From Tachypleus tridentatus (lineage: Eukaryota; Arthropoda; Merostomata; Xiphosura; Limulidae): a stretch of 64,000 bases of DNA. Positions within the stretch are counted from its first letter, which is position 1; each line of letters opens with the position of its first letter. A model generated the notes under the pieces. That model made no database searches. It was not told the origin of the DNA and worked only from the letters and a program-made list of their open reading frames with translations. Location of the stretch: NCBI RefSeq assembly GCF_004210375.1, contig NC_134834.1, positions 145,671,009 through 145,735,008 on the forward strand, read 5' to 3'. Below, piece after piece: positions 48,323 to 63,300 of this stretch. The translations under genes and the position numbers were made by a program.

Positions 48323-51300
48323 TCAAGGAATACCAACCACTTCTGGTGGTTTACAAACTCCCAATGGGGCTTTGTCGTTTTTCCCGGGCTTTTCCTTTTT
48401 GGCAGACGATTGTTCGAAATGACATACTAGGCCTTCTTTACACATACAGGACTCTTGACATCGCTGACCTAAGCCTAACTGGACCTTGTTGCAGGTTAGT
48501 TGTTTTCCCTTTTTGCTCTGGCAGCAAAACCCTAAAAGATATGTATATATTTAACCTTTAAAAAAATCATGTTATGCATTCAAACAATGGTAACAAACAT
48601 TAATAAATAGCAAACAAGAATAGTGTTTCTCAATCAGTGGTATAGATTGCATTATTGGAATCGTAAGGAAGTTAACAGATGCATTATTATATGCCAAACA
48701 TGTCAATTCGTTTGAATCTGTGGGGTACTAGAATATTAGATACGTAGAAATATATATTTTTAACCTTCATATACAAATTTATGTCTGTGTGCTTGTATTG
48801 GGAGATCGTCAAATACCATATACAAAAGTAAGTTGGCGCTGCTTAAGAAAAATAATTTGAAACCATTAAGAATGAAAAAATGCACCAAAATTGATTGTTA
48901 ATCATATTTAACAAAACAAAGGAGGAACAGCAATATTAGACTAAACGCGATAAATTTTAGGTACGGATATTTGCGTGCTTATTTTTTAATTTCGCGCAAA
49001 GCTACACGAGGGCAATCTGCGCTAGTCATCTCTCATTTGATAGTGTAAAACTACAGAGAAAGCAGCTGCTCATCACCGCCCACTGTCACCTCTTAGGCTC
49101 TAGTTTTACCCACGAATGGTGGGATGGACCGTACCATTATAATGCACTTACGGCTGAAAGGATGAGCATATTTGGTGTGACAGGGATTCGAACCCTCAGA
49201 TTACGAATCGATCGCTCTAACCACCTGGCCATGCCAGCCAAGCACAGAGATCTGATGAAGTATCCATTCATAGATTTTTATTGGTGGACATGGTTTGGAT
49301 TCCTAAATGAAACCTTTTTCAGAGATAAATATTGAGGCTGAAATGTCTTTTGACACAAGAACTATAAATACACAAAAACTTAAACAATAAATGATAACTT
49401 TCAATCATGGAAAATAGTTGTAATTGCATAAAATGGATTAAGTATTAAGACACCCGTATTCAAATCATACCACTATGTTTAAGTAAAAACCTTCTGCAGA
49501 GTCAAACGTTTTAATCTGTATTGTTTAATACAAACTGAAGTTTATGAAAAACGACCACATGAAATTTGACACAAGTTTTAATTTCAGCGTTTGTTGTTAT
49601 TTCTTCTTCTTTGTCTGGTGGGGTAGGAAGACCTTGCATCTTACATTCTGATGCATCATCGGCGATTCTTGGACAGGTATCATGTGGGAACACTTACCCC
49701 TTCGAATTCCTGTCACACCAAACATGCTCGCCCTTTTAGCCGTGAGGGCGTTATAATGTGATGGTCAATCCAACTATTCGTTGGTAAAAGAGTAGCCCAA
49801 GAGTTGGTCGTGGATGGTGATGACTAACTACCTTCCCTCTAGTCTTACACTGCTAAATTATGGATGACTAGTGGAGAAATTCTAAACAAACAAACACTTA
49901 CTCTAGCTAGCAGTTCATAATTTAGCAATGAAGGACTAGAAGGATGGTAGCTAGTCAACACTATCTCCTGCTAACTCTTGGACTAATCTTTTACATGACG
50001 AAGAATGTGATTGGCCGTTTCATTGCAATGCCCTCTCAGCTGAAAGGGGAATCATATTCGGCAATGGGAATTCGAACCCATAGATTGCGAATCAAGTACC
50101 CTTACCATCAGGCACCTTTTATATAATGTAAATAAATAGCTTAGTACGGACCTCTTAAGATTTAATTATAGCTGGACCTCTCTGTAACACTTCACAGACG
50201 ACTGAGCCCTCATAAACTTGTACCATACAGCGGCCCATTATATTTAGATTTATAACAGAAGTAAGATGGCCAGTCAGCTGTAGGTTACCATTCTCCATCC
50301 ATACTGAATGTCATTCTAATAATGCACCAACAGCTTAGAGTATGGGAAATATTTATCAGTATTACCGGAAATGATTCGTTTTCAAAATAAAAAAACTGAA
50401 TTACTGTTTAAAGTTGTATATATTAGAATACTTAAAATAAGAACTGCACAAGAGAACGTGATGAAACAATTTGTTTAAAAAATGATAATGGACACAATGT
50501 GTAAGGAGTGTTCTCTACGTAAGCTTACAAAAACCAAATACAGCACTAGCTACAAAGAAAGTGGAATGGAACAAAACTTAGTAAAAGAAGTATCTAATAC
50601 AGACGAACTCGTATACCAACGAGGGCACATCATCTATCAGGTTTAGTGTCTATTAATAAGCCTCACATATAGGATAACATAAATATAAAAATAGAGGCAT
50701 ATACACGTGCTGAATCTCAGATCGAGGTCCAATCTATCCAATGTTGTTGAAACCAGTTATGATAAAATGATTCTTAAAGATATTGATATAAATTTAAATT
50801 AATATTTTGTGTTACCCTTATTTCACAGTATGAATATACGTTTAAAAAAAACATTTATGGAATTATAATGTTAGTTCTAAATAATAAGTTATAATTTATT
50901 GGTCCTACGGTTTTTCATTAATAGCCTTTTTATTAGATTTCTTATATCCCTCAACTCGTTTCGCAATAGGCTGTGGACAGCGAACAATAGTTTATGGAAG
51001 GGATTTTGTGGTCTACGAATGTTAATATTAAGTGCATCTCCTAAGTGAGGCTTATGCCTGAATAAAAAATGTAAATTGTGCAAACAAGTTATGCGAGTCT
51101 TATCCGAATGATTTATATATTTTTAAATAAAACTTTCTACTGCTTACAACCAGCATAATTTTATTTTTTATTCTGGTTGTTAGACGTAAACTAAAGAAAT
51201 GTCATGGCTGATTTTCAGATTTTGTTTTATGCTCTTTTCTCTTTAGATGTTAAAATTAAAAATTGTGTTGTGAGTTATATTTCACATATTTTAATTTAAT

Positions 51301-54300
51301 ACTTTACTAGAGGGAGCTGCTAACATGCTGATAACATTAGATTTAAAGTTTATAAAATAGTCCTTGAATGATTAGAATGTTTTTGAATGTTGATAATCGA
51401 AAGACTGAAATATTCAGAAACAAAGAGTCATTATGAGTATGAGAATCAGTGAAACGTTGAGCCAGTTTCAATTCCTTCAGTGATTGAGAAGTTAGTGAAG
51501 AATTCAGTATATTCAGTTACTCACTCGATTAGCGGTAAAGTTGTAGAAGAAAATGTATTTATAATTTAGTCGTACATCATAGTACTGTTAGCCAGTAAAT
51601 TTCTGTCAAAAATAAAAAAGGTATTTGCGAACTTAGGCCTACAACTGTGTACAAGTTATAATAGCCTGCGACAAACTTCAAAAGACGTAAAATAATCTGT
51701 TATCATTACGCGGAGCAGACTTTACACCATTATCAGCAAATAATTTAAAATAAAGTGACCAACGAAAAAACATGTTACAACACACATTAGCCCATAAAAC
51801 GGAAATAAAGAGGCAGAAGGTTTTGTAGCAATTTTGGTTTTTAGACCAAGAAATGTTGACGTCATTTGATTTGTAAATGAACTGATTTTCTTTGCTTATC
51901 ATTAATTTTATTATTTGAAAGACCACAAACGATACTATATTTTCTAAACCTAAAACAGTATCGATAATAAAGCTCGCTAGAACACATGATAACGGAAAAT
52001 GCTGCGATATTTATAAAGCAAGCAGCGTGTTCAAGTGTGGAATGTACCAACACTCCACATTTTTAGGGGAGCACACAGCACAAGATTAATTACCTGGTTG
52101 ACAGTCAGTACTAGAAGTGCAAGTTCCTACTGGTTTTTTTTTCTCTGTGTTCTTTGTTTCACCTACGGGTTCTACTTGTATTTTAGTTGGATCTTCATTT
52201 TCTTTCCATACAGTCTCTTTAGTAGCTTCAATAGGTTCAACTTTCTTTCCCCCTCCTTCTTGAATCCCGGGAACTGCTACGGGATCTTCCTTCTCGGACT
52301 TCTTCTCTTCTCCCTCTGGCTGGTACTTTGTTTTCTTTGTAACCTTTTCAGGCTGTGAGATCGTACAGAAATTCTTTAAGAAGGACTTACGGATATCTAG
52401 CTAAATTACCATGAGGCCTAGTTCAACAGCTAGTTCAAAGTGATGAGAACACACGTAAGATTTATTAAGAATATTGTGCTATTCAGAATTTTAAAAAAGG
52501 TATAACGAAGAGGTGCATAACGCTAGATCGACTAAAAAGTGCTTTTCAAGTTGTGGTGAAGCGAATGGTGGGTCTACTAAAAAGAGCTTTTTAAGTTCTG
52601 ACGAAGCGAATGGTACACGACGCTAGGTCTACGAAAAATCGCTTTTGACTGGTTTAACCTGTTCGTTCTTCGACACCAGAAGGCGGGATTAATGTGAGCT
52701 ATCTTGTTTGATACACAAATCTTCTGTAATTTACAAATTTATCGCAGAAACGGACACTAAAATATTGGTATAATCTAAAGGGCTGCTAATCTCTCATTGT
52801 TACATAAAGTTTGGAGACAACTTGAATAAGTAGCGAAATAAATTTCTTTACAAATATACACTCGTTTACAAGTATAGGACGTTTCGATATCAACTTGTTT
52901 GAAAAGCAGGTTCTTTCTCATCAAACGTGAGGCTTAATCTTATTAGATTTATTTCCTTATTTGTTGTTGGTGTTTTTAATCAAATTTCCTTTTGATACAA
53001 AACGGGTACCATATTTTTTATTAATTTTTAGTAGAAACAGAGCTAAAATCAGGATTTTTTCTTAAATAAAGTAGTTTCGAGACAGTTATTACAATATTAA
53101 AGAACTAATTCGCGTTCGGGCTTGTGAAAAACATATCCCGCAGAAAACAAAACTGTACGTGAATTATTACTCAGAATGACGTCACGCACATATTTTCATT
53201 TCACAGTTGTTGTTGTTTTTTTTACAATTCGTGGCTAATAGAATGAATAGCAATGCTCTGTATTTAATGGATTTTTATAATGGTTTTTAAAATATTTATT
53301 TTTGCATTGAATATTATTTTTATTATTTTAAATAACCCTACAATTACTTTGAATTACACCTATAGTCCTTTCTGCCTAATGATCTAATCGGTTAATGGTT
53401 ATTTTGCATAATATTATATTATCAAGTTGTCGTAAACCAAATAAATGTATATATATTTATGAAATTGTAATATACTCTTTAAATTTGCTGAAATATTTTA
53501 TGTGGAAAGTTTCCAAGGTTTTACGCAATAATGATAAATAAATTATGTTACATAAAAACAGAAAACAACAAAAAACCAACTGAAGATGTTTCCTCCAAGT
53601 GTTCCAATATTACATGGAATGATATCAAAAATCGCATTAATTAATTAGTAGAGATTTGAAAAGTAGTAAAATACAATGTTTGAAGATGTTAAAAGTTAAT
53701 ACTGACCTTAGTTGTTGCTTCTTTGGTTTTCTTTGGCGGTTTAACTGAAAAAGAGTAATGGACAAAAGTCAGGTTATAAAGCTGTCAGTGGTAAATCATG
53801 GAAATACGAGAGTTAAGGATTCGGAAAGTAGAAAACTGAAGGTTAAAAAATTCAGGTTCAATCAAAAAATATCACACGTTAACTGAAGAAATTTTTAATG
53901 CGTTTCAATTCCTGATTTATTCTTGAAAAGCTAAGGCAATTGCTCATAATTCGAATCGTAAAAGCTTATATTGAGTTTATGGAAATGAATTTATTTTTAA
54001 TAATGTTTGAAACTTTTTTGCACAGAATGATCTGGATGTTTTAATGGATGCTATATATTTCAAACGAAGACCATAAACGTGCTTCGGAAATGGTAAACAC
54101 ATATACATCAAGACTACAGGGAATCGAAGTCCGCCACGAGGTATAGATCAACTCACAGAAAGCACCAATAACACGTCGACTTTATGTTTAATTGGATCGA
54201 TGCGGATCGAGTGTTATAATTTAGATGGTTAATAGTACAGTGCCCGGAGGATTGAAAACAAACCCAGCGTGTGTACAGTAAATCAGATAAAATACTGTAA

Positions 54301-57300
54301 CGACACCCAAGACAAAACACGAAGCTTGGTTACAATAATTGTCCATTCTCCCCTACTTCAGCTGCCCATTAGACTTCGCAGAAATGTTTTCGGGAGGAGG
54401 GGGAAGGCAAGGCGGTGTGAAATTGTGAAGCAAATGTGCAATCGTGTACACATGTTGTGCGAATAAAAACAGCATTATGTTTTTGTTTTTTTTATTCATG
54501 GAGCATTCCACCTCGCGGTGCCGATTCTAATGTAACCTCATGAAGGTGAGAAATAAATAACAGCTTTATTAAAATCATATACACTCCTCTGAGCCAGCTT
54601 GGATATGTTCAGAACACCACGTACATCGGTGTCATTTATTCGTATTCCTCACGCATCTACATCCAAAGCTTTCTCTCACTATCCATTTCGCTTTTAGAAT
54701 CCAATTAAAGTTTATTTAAAATTATTGTGCGTTTTGCAAATATGTATTGATTAAAACAGTTTTAAAAAATGAGGATTTTCACCTCAATTTTACACCAACG
54801 AAATAACAACAAATGATTAAAATTATTCCTAACGTGTAGGCCCGGCATGGCCTAGCGTGTTAAGGTATGCGATTCGTAATCTGAAGGTCGCGGGTTCGCA
54901 TCCCGGTCGCGCCAAACATGCTCGCCCTTTCAACCGTGGGGGCGTTATAATGTTACGGTCAATCCCACTATTCGTTGGTTAAAAAGTAGCCCAAGAGTTG
55001 GCGGTGGGTGGTGATGACTAGCTGCCTTCCCTCTAGTCTTACACTGCTAAATTAGGGACGGCTAGCACAGATAGCCCTCGAGTAGCTTTGTGGGAAATTC
55101 AAAAACAAACAAACAATCCTAACGTGTAAGCAAGCAATGTTGTAGCTACCCCTAGAGCAGAGATCACGATGAGTTGGGGAGAGGAGAGGCTGGGATACCC
55201 CATGAAAGCTAGACAATGTAGCAAATTTATTCTGTGCTAAGAAACAGGGGGCGGACGAAAAGTGCCCCCCCTGAAAATGTTGTTAATTTGTTATATATTT
55301 TATTAGAAAACAGAAAAGTATCTAAAAGTATATGTTTTTAGAACGCACTCGAAGATCTCTTGAAATATGATTTTAAATCATAATTCTAACACTGGCTTAA
55401 GTAAATACCGGAACTTTTCATGGTTTTAGTTACATTTTCTCATAAAAAGTGTCGTACACCTTCTGTAGTGTTTTAGATCTTTTTATTCCAGTTAGCCTAC
55501 AATATGATCAAACAAGTTTCTCTGCAATAAACCAACGTAGAAATGAAACTCAAAATCACATAAACCAGTTTCACAAGTTAATATTTAGTCAGCCTTTCCT
55601 TGGATTTCAGTACTGCTTTACATCGACATGGCATGCTTTTAATGAGTTTGTACAGATGTCCCTGAGTGATTGACTGCTATCCTTCTTTGAGTACTTCAAA
55701 AAGTTTGGTTTCCCATCTCTCGTTAACCGTTTTAACACAGCCCACAAATTTATAAATGGATTTATATCAGGTGACTGACCTGGCCATTCTATAATATCAA
55801 TTCTCCTATTCCTAAGACATCTTTTAACGCCTCTACAACTGCAGAGAAACTTGTTTGATCATTTTGTATGTTAATTAAAATAAGGTTTGTTTGTTTTTTT
55901 GAATTTCGTGCAAAGCTACTCGAGGGCTATCTGCGCTAGTCGTTCCTAATTTAGCAGTGTAAGACTAGAGGGAAGGTAGTTAGTCATCACCATCCACGAC
56001 CAACTCTTGGGCTACTCTTTTACCAACGAATAGTGGGATTAACCGTAACATTATAACGCCCTCACGGCTGAAAAGGCGAGCATGTTTGGTGCGAGGGGGA
56101 TTCGAACCCGCGCCCCTCAGCTTACAAGTCAAGTGTCTTAACCATCTGGCCATGTCGGGCCGAAGCAGAATAAGAAAATCTAAACTACAGCATGTGCACA
56201 ACACTTATTATGAGAAAATGTAACTAAAATCATAAAAAGTTCAGGTATTTACTAAAGTCAGCGTTAAACTTAGGATTTGAGAGCATATTTGAACAGATCT
56301 CGTCGAGTGCGTTCTAAAAACATATACTTTTACATATCCAATAATATCCAATTATTATTATTATTGTTATCCAATAATAGATATAACAAAATAACAACAT
56401 TTTCAAGGGGGTGTCATTTTTTTGTTTACCCTTGTATGTATATTTGTGGAGGGGGCAAGAAATAGTAGTTACGATACTGCGGGTAGGAAAACTTGACATT
56501 AAGCTCTTGAATATCAACATTAATGATATCAACATTAACCATTCATATTTCCATAGTTGTACTACCTATTACACTTATCACATTTCGAAACAAAAACAAT
56601 AAAAATCTTTTATTTTTTAACTGGAAGAGAAAAAGACTATTTTGCTACCCTACTCGTGAGTAATGAAACTAATTAATACGTAAAAAGACAAGAACTAAAT
56701 TATATTTTCCATAGTTAAAAACAAGAGGAAATCCTCAATAGCCGTGGCACTTGAAATTCCTTTTGGCAGAATCAGGGTAAATTAATTTATGAGACCTTCC
56801 TCTCACTTTACTTTTGCGCCACCAATACCAAAGGTGGGGCAGGCGTATGCCCGATTCGATTTGATTCCTCCTCAAAAACAAATGGCTTTTCAACAATATT
56901 TTATGCAGTCGAAAAATTTTCTGTTGAGAAGTTATTTCTTTGAAAGTTGAACTTAAACTTCGAAACACAACTATTTTAAATATACATAGGAAATAATAAT
57001 AGTAATTAATTTGCATCTTAGTGACTAATTGTTATCAAACAATGTTTCCCATAGCTAGCTGAAACAATAGTTATTATCTACATAATGTTTACCGAAGCAA
57101 GCTAAAACAATAGTTACTATCTACATAATGTTTTCCGTAGCTAGCTAACACAATAGTTATTATCTACACAAAGAATTAATTACATGTGAAGTTAATTGAC
57201 ACGACATTACCAAGAGTACAAACAAAAAGTAATGTTTAGGAGGAAGCGATATTAAAAAATAATAATAATAAATACCCGAATCTTAGAAGAAAAGCTTGAT

Positions 57301-60300
57301 TCTATAATTAAAATATAACAATGTTATGTGTAACAGAAAGCAGTATTTGAACATACTATTGTCAGCTTAAAAAAACCTATGTCACTTATCAAAACACATG
57401 AAACAGGCTACAGGAAGTATAAAAAAAATTAAGTCTTTTGTAAAGATGATAAATTTCAAGAAAGTTCAACAACAATAATTAGGCTTAGAAAGAGAAGTTG
57501 AAACATATAGAGAAAGTTCAGTAATAATAGGTTTAGAAAAGGAAGTTTCAAGAATCATGACTATAGAAAATAAAGTAATTAGCAGAAACTGTTTGAACTT
57601 AAATAATGACGTATAATGTCACATTATATACGGAACTGTTAACTTTATATATATAATAAGTTTAAACTAAAAGGAGGTAAAACCAGTGTCGTGACATCCT
57701 GTAAAATTTCTAACCCTACAATCAGTAGCAATAGGATTGTCTGAAATTCCCACAAAACTTATGTACAAAGCTTTATTATATTATTTATTAATTAGATTTA
57801 TTATGTATGAAATTCTAGCTCAAATAAATATAAATATTTAGCTTGTGGATTGAAGTTACCTTCCATTGGAAATCCTTATAATGTTTAGAAGATATGTTGG
57901 CTATGTTTAAAGCCTCCCAACTTGGGAGTCTTAAAACTCGTATTACTAAATTAGAAACGGGCCATTGTGTATATTTGCGCATACAACAAACAAACTTTAT
58001 TTTAAATTTAAAAAAAAATTGAAGAGAAGAAGTCCCACACAAAATAGCTACAAATTTGAAAAAAAGAAAAGAAAGGTAACTCTGGTTTAGTTTGGTTTTC
58101 ATTTCGCACCAAGTTTTTCGAGGGCTCTTTGCGCTAACCCGTCCCTAATTTAGCAAAGCATGGGCTACTCTTTTACAAATGAATAATTGGAATGACAGTA
58201 ATATTATAACGTCCCAACAGCTGAAAGGGCAAGCTTGTTTGATGATGGCATTCTAAACAGCGATCCTCAGATTGCGAATCTGATCACCAGGCCATGCCAG
58301 GTAAATAAAAGGTAACACAGGTAACATTAAATAATAGATAATGCCTCACTTAACGGTACCTACAAACAACACCTGTAAGCTTCAAATACTGTTGTAGATT
58401 TCCTGTTCGTTGAAAAATATAAAACTACCTACTATTCTAATTAAAGAACGTAAGCTGTTTACAATCATAACTAAAAAACGTAAACTGTCTATAATCCTAA
58501 CTAAAAAACTGTAAACTGTCCGCAATCCTAACTAAAGAACTTAAACTGTCCACAATCCTAACTGAAGAACGTCTCGTGACCATTGTTGAAATATTCTTTG
58601 ATCGAGAATTTAAACTTGAAAAATTGTTAAGTAATTACCTTAATGATCAACGTTGTTTTAGTGACATCAGTTGTTAAGCAATTACCTTGTTGACCAACGT
58701 TGTTTCAATAACATCAGTTGCTGGTCGCATTCTCAATGAAACAAAATATAAAACCTTCAAAAATTCGTCCTATGTGAAGGAATGGTAATTTCCATGTGTC
58801 ACTGTCAGAGCAACTTGGGTCTACTGACGCTGGACATTCATAAAATACTTGAAACTATTAAAGAAAACCAAAGAAGCGTCATGTAAAGATGAGTGAACTC
58901 AAAAGCTTCTATCGTTTCAGCATCGAAGATTCTTCTTCTCTCGATTTATTGAGATTGCTGACGATGATGAACGGACTAGCATCGGTTCTCTTTATCGTAT
59001 TAGAACTCACAAATCCGTAGTAGTAGCTTTTCTATCTCAGATAACAAACACCTGTATTTTTATGGTTTGAGAATCCAAAATACTTTAGGTATTACAAAGT
59101 AAGGTTTAAAGGAACGTAAAAAAAGTCTGATAAGTTTGATTATGTATATAAGCTGTTACATGTATGGTTTAACGTTTTCGTACACCTTGTTAACCGAGGA
59201 TTTTAATGTTTTAAAATTAAACACTCGTTCTTTAAATAAATTTGAAAAAAATCTAACATAACATTTCCAATGGACCTTTTGAAGCTGGAATGAAACCGAT
59301 AGAGCACAACGATAAATCTGCAATAAAAGGGAGCTTTAAAACAGTGACAAAGCATACGTTGCCCAACATATCTACTAACAGAGTGACAGACATTTCATAT
59401 TCTAATGCAACAAGCGATGCACGACGTCATATCTAATTCAAAACATATTTTAAAGTTGTGATGGACCAAACAGGACAAAACACAAACTGTGTAAAAAAAA
59501 AAAAAGAGCTTTTCAAGTTCTGACGAAGCGAATGGTGCACAACACTAGATCTACTAAAAAGTTTTTTAAGTTGTGATGGAACAAACGATACATAACATTA
59601 AACTATCGATATTTCGACCACCAACCTGTTTAATTACATATTTTAATCATTATATAACATTCTTCAAATGTTTCCTTTCGTTGTAATGTATAATATCGTG
59701 CAGAGTTTGTCGATAACATAGTCACCTCGTACCGTTGACGTCACTTTTCCCTGCTTCACGATGTGGTAACAGAGATGTCGGAGGCAAATTAAAAGGGGGA
59801 AAGGTTTATTTGACCGAGGGAACTTGCGCCAATGACGCGTCTATTACGGCCGGGGGTCCATAATTCCCTAGAAACGCTTGGGTTTTGGATTAAATTTTAT
59901 GTTCTCCTACTATTCTGGAGATTAATTTTCCTAATTTTGGTGCATTTTTAATGAGACGGATTAAAAAGTGGAAGTCCGTCATAGTGTATACTGTATAACT
60001 TTTTTAAACATGTTTAGTGAATCTTCACGAAAATGTTCAAGCTTTTAGTAAACGTTAGGTAACAAGTTTCTCGTAGATGGAAAATAAATTAGAGTTTTTA
60101 ATTAATTACTCATACTAAAAATATCTTCGTGAATATATGGAGTAAGAATATCGCCTGCTTCACGTGACTGCATATATACGACCAAATAGTAATAATTTTT
60201 ATTATTTGTACACTTGTATTTAAAACAAAGGGTATTTTTTGGGCACCCTATGTTTAGTGTTTCTAATAAACATGACGAATATCATATGAAAGGCAACACT

Positions 60301-63300
60301 GAACTGTACACTTCGTTCAATACGCCATTCTTACTGTGATATCACGTGATAGTGGCTGTCCGCAAGGGGGAAGGTGGATCTCCTCCCATGGAAGATGAGA
60401 AAGATTTATTTCTTTATTCATTTGCTTTGTTTTATCTGACTTGTGGGCCGTTCATGAAATACTTTCTGATAACCTCACATAAAGAAAATCGATCCATGAT
60501 AATCCCCAACAATATTCACCAGGGACCCAATTGAAAAAACGAAGCATCCAACAAAAATCGAACAAAATGTTTGCTATTGTACTGCTACAAAAGGGACTTC
60601 TATCCCATTAGTGTGTACAGAAAGTTTCTTACCATTCACGTGCTATACGTTAAGAACATCATGAACGTTTAAAATATCATCCCACACATAATGATTATTC
60701 TAACGTGGAACAGCAGACAGGTGGTGCAATTTCTGCAGTTCATTTTAAAGACTCGAATCTGTTCTAATACTAATGGTGAGGCGATACGAGTATCGAATCC
60801 TAAAGACGAGATACGACAATTTTCTTCACGAAATTTGGCATGCTTTCAGTAAATATTATAAATCTTTTGTACAGAGGAAAAACAGAATTTCCAGTGAATT
60901 ACTTTTGTTAAAACTTAATTATTCCATAAAGATAGATGAGTATCTAATACTACATGTTGTATTAATTTATTTTATCAAAACATTTCAAAACAAATTAACA
61001 ATAATAAAATAGACTGATATTAACTTTTTCATTTTACTTCTCTTGACAGTTGCCTTTAGTTAATAAAACCTGATAATTTGAAAAACATCAAAAACAGTGC
61101 AAACTGTGAAGTATGTAAGACAATGTTAGTGATATAGTTAATAAATTACAGACAAGAATGTCCAACTTTGTAATAAACCGGTGGTGAAACTTCTATATCT
61201 AGTTGCGTATCGTATCGATTACCATGACGATAATACGTACTGCCAAATAAGACTCAGATTATTGCGCGCGCACTTCATTTTAACCAAAGTGAACAAAGAG
61301 CGGATGTAAATATATTTCAGAAGATATTTTGTACAATAATATATTAAAAGCTTATCAGAATTTTTAAAAAGGTCTAATATTAGGTCGTATTATAACATTT
61401 GTTTTTTTTTTTTTTTAATTTCGCACAAAGCTACTCCATGGCTATCTGTGCTAGCCGTCCCTAATTTAGCGGTGTAAGACTAGAGGGAAGGCAGCTAGTC
61501 ATCACCACCCACCGCCAACTCTTGGGCTACTCTTTTACCAACGAATAGTGGGATTGATCGACACATTATGACGCCCCCACGGCTGAAAGGGCGAGCGTGT
61601 TTGGTGCGACTTGGATTCAAGCCTGCGATCCTCAGATTACCAGTCAAACGTCTTAACCCACCTGGCCATGCCGGGCCCTATTTACTGGAAGTATTACGTA
61701 AAGTTTGGTCCTGACTAAATCAAGAAAAATACAGAAGTGACACAGGTCGTATTTAATGAAGGCTTAACTAACGTTAGGCTTAAGGTAAGCGGAGTTACGG
61801 TTTTCCATGTCTGTGATTAAAACTTCTTTCTATTAAAAAGTACTGTTTTAATAATTATGCTAATTTGATTACAAATGTTTTGCGAGTCTCTGCCAATAAA
61901 AGATATATATATATAGATTTAATTCTAAAGAGATGCAAGTGAACCACACTCTTCTGTTACCAAACCATACCTTTCGTTACGTGAATTTTAATGAAAATAA
62001 TTAACCGTCTGTGTTACCTGCCACCTAGCAGCGAACGTTTGAAGTTTGATCCTGTATTTTAGTTTATCGGTTGACATTCTGAGTGGAATAGTAATTAAAT
62101 ACTTCACAACACTAGTCGGATTAGCGACAGAAAGTAAATAATGTTCATGTATTTGGTAAATTATGCTGGTGGGTGATAGTTTAAAAACGTGGGTGAACAT
62201 AACTGACAAACACCATGATGTATGTATATATATGAAGTAAGAGAGTGGATGAATCGTTTTATCCGTCGTAATTTACAATAGATCTGAAGCGTAGATATGG
62301 GTCCTTCCCCGTGAATACCGAGGCATATTGATCACATATTATCTTTCAGTTTTTATGTGCAATAAACTCCTTTTGTATCCCTTAATAAAAAAATAAAACT
62401 TCCATAAACCCTATTACATTTGATATATGATTTTATTTATTTTAATGTTCATTTTATAAAAAAAAAATTAGATCAATTTCAGCCTTCAATATAAATACAA
62501 TGAAGTAAAACACAGTTCTTCCAGTTTCAACAATAACTCACCACAGGTATCGAAACTCGGTTTGCGGCGACATAACTTTGTAGGCTTGCCACTGTTCCAC
62601 TGGAAGGAGTACATAGAAGGTGTAGCTAACTTTTAGCATTTGGTGTTGTAATTCCTCTCCCAGTTATCCTGTCATTTGTGCTCGTTATGGGATTAAACCT
62701 TGAATTTTATCATTATAAACTCTCAATATTACTATTGAGTTGTTGAGAGGTATATACAAGCATGGGTCTGATGCCTTGAAACCAAACTGTTACATGCAAT
62801 TTGAACTGATTAAATATGAAAGGCTTAATCGAGTTGCTAGCTATAAAGTCGGTTCACAATATTAAATTAAAGAAACAACAACAATAAAACATGTGTTTGA
62901 AACATTGCAAAATGAAGAAAGATTTTAATGTGGGAAATATTGCTAATAATTTCATTCCACAGTTCCTTAAGTTACGTTATAGATCTAGAACAACGAATGT
63001 TACATTTACGATCACCATTAAATTTACAATAGATACAAATGTTTTGGGCCTGGCATGACCAAGCGTGTTAAGGCGTGCGACTCGTAATCTGAGGGTCGTG
63101 GGTTCGCATCCCCGTCGCGCTAAACATGCTCGCCCTTTCAGCCGTGGGGGGCGTTATAATGTGACGGTCAATCCCACTATTCGTTGATAAAAGAGTAGTT
63201 CAAGAGTTGGCGGTGGGTGGTGATGACTAGCTGCCTTCCCTCTAGTCTTACACTGCTAAATTAGGGACGACTAGCACAGATTGCCCTCGAGTAGCTTTGT

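Noticed and set aside
48298-48561. Plus-strand open frame of 87 codons
   Set aside because: Antisense shadow of the cysteine-rich last exon on the minus strand.
49511-49693. Minus-strand frame with CPRIADDASECK, a possible extra exon of the Dickkopf-like gene
   Set aside because: No acceptor in the right phase was found upstream, and the exons at 52094 and 48531 join in phase without it.
52035-52358. Plus-strand open frame of 107 codons, hydrophobic and Phe/Leu-rich
   Set aside because: It is the antisense of the Lys/Glu-rich exon 52352-52094 of the minus-strand gene, which has matching splice sites and phase.
53468-53483. GTAATATACTCTTTAA, resembling the end of the Tc1 element at 2616
   Set aside because: Only about 15 AT-rich bases match and no second end is present; chance is likely.
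56735-57016. Minus-strand open frame of 93 codons with a GC-richer core
   Set aside because: No family resemblance and no splice sites linking it to the surrounding gene.
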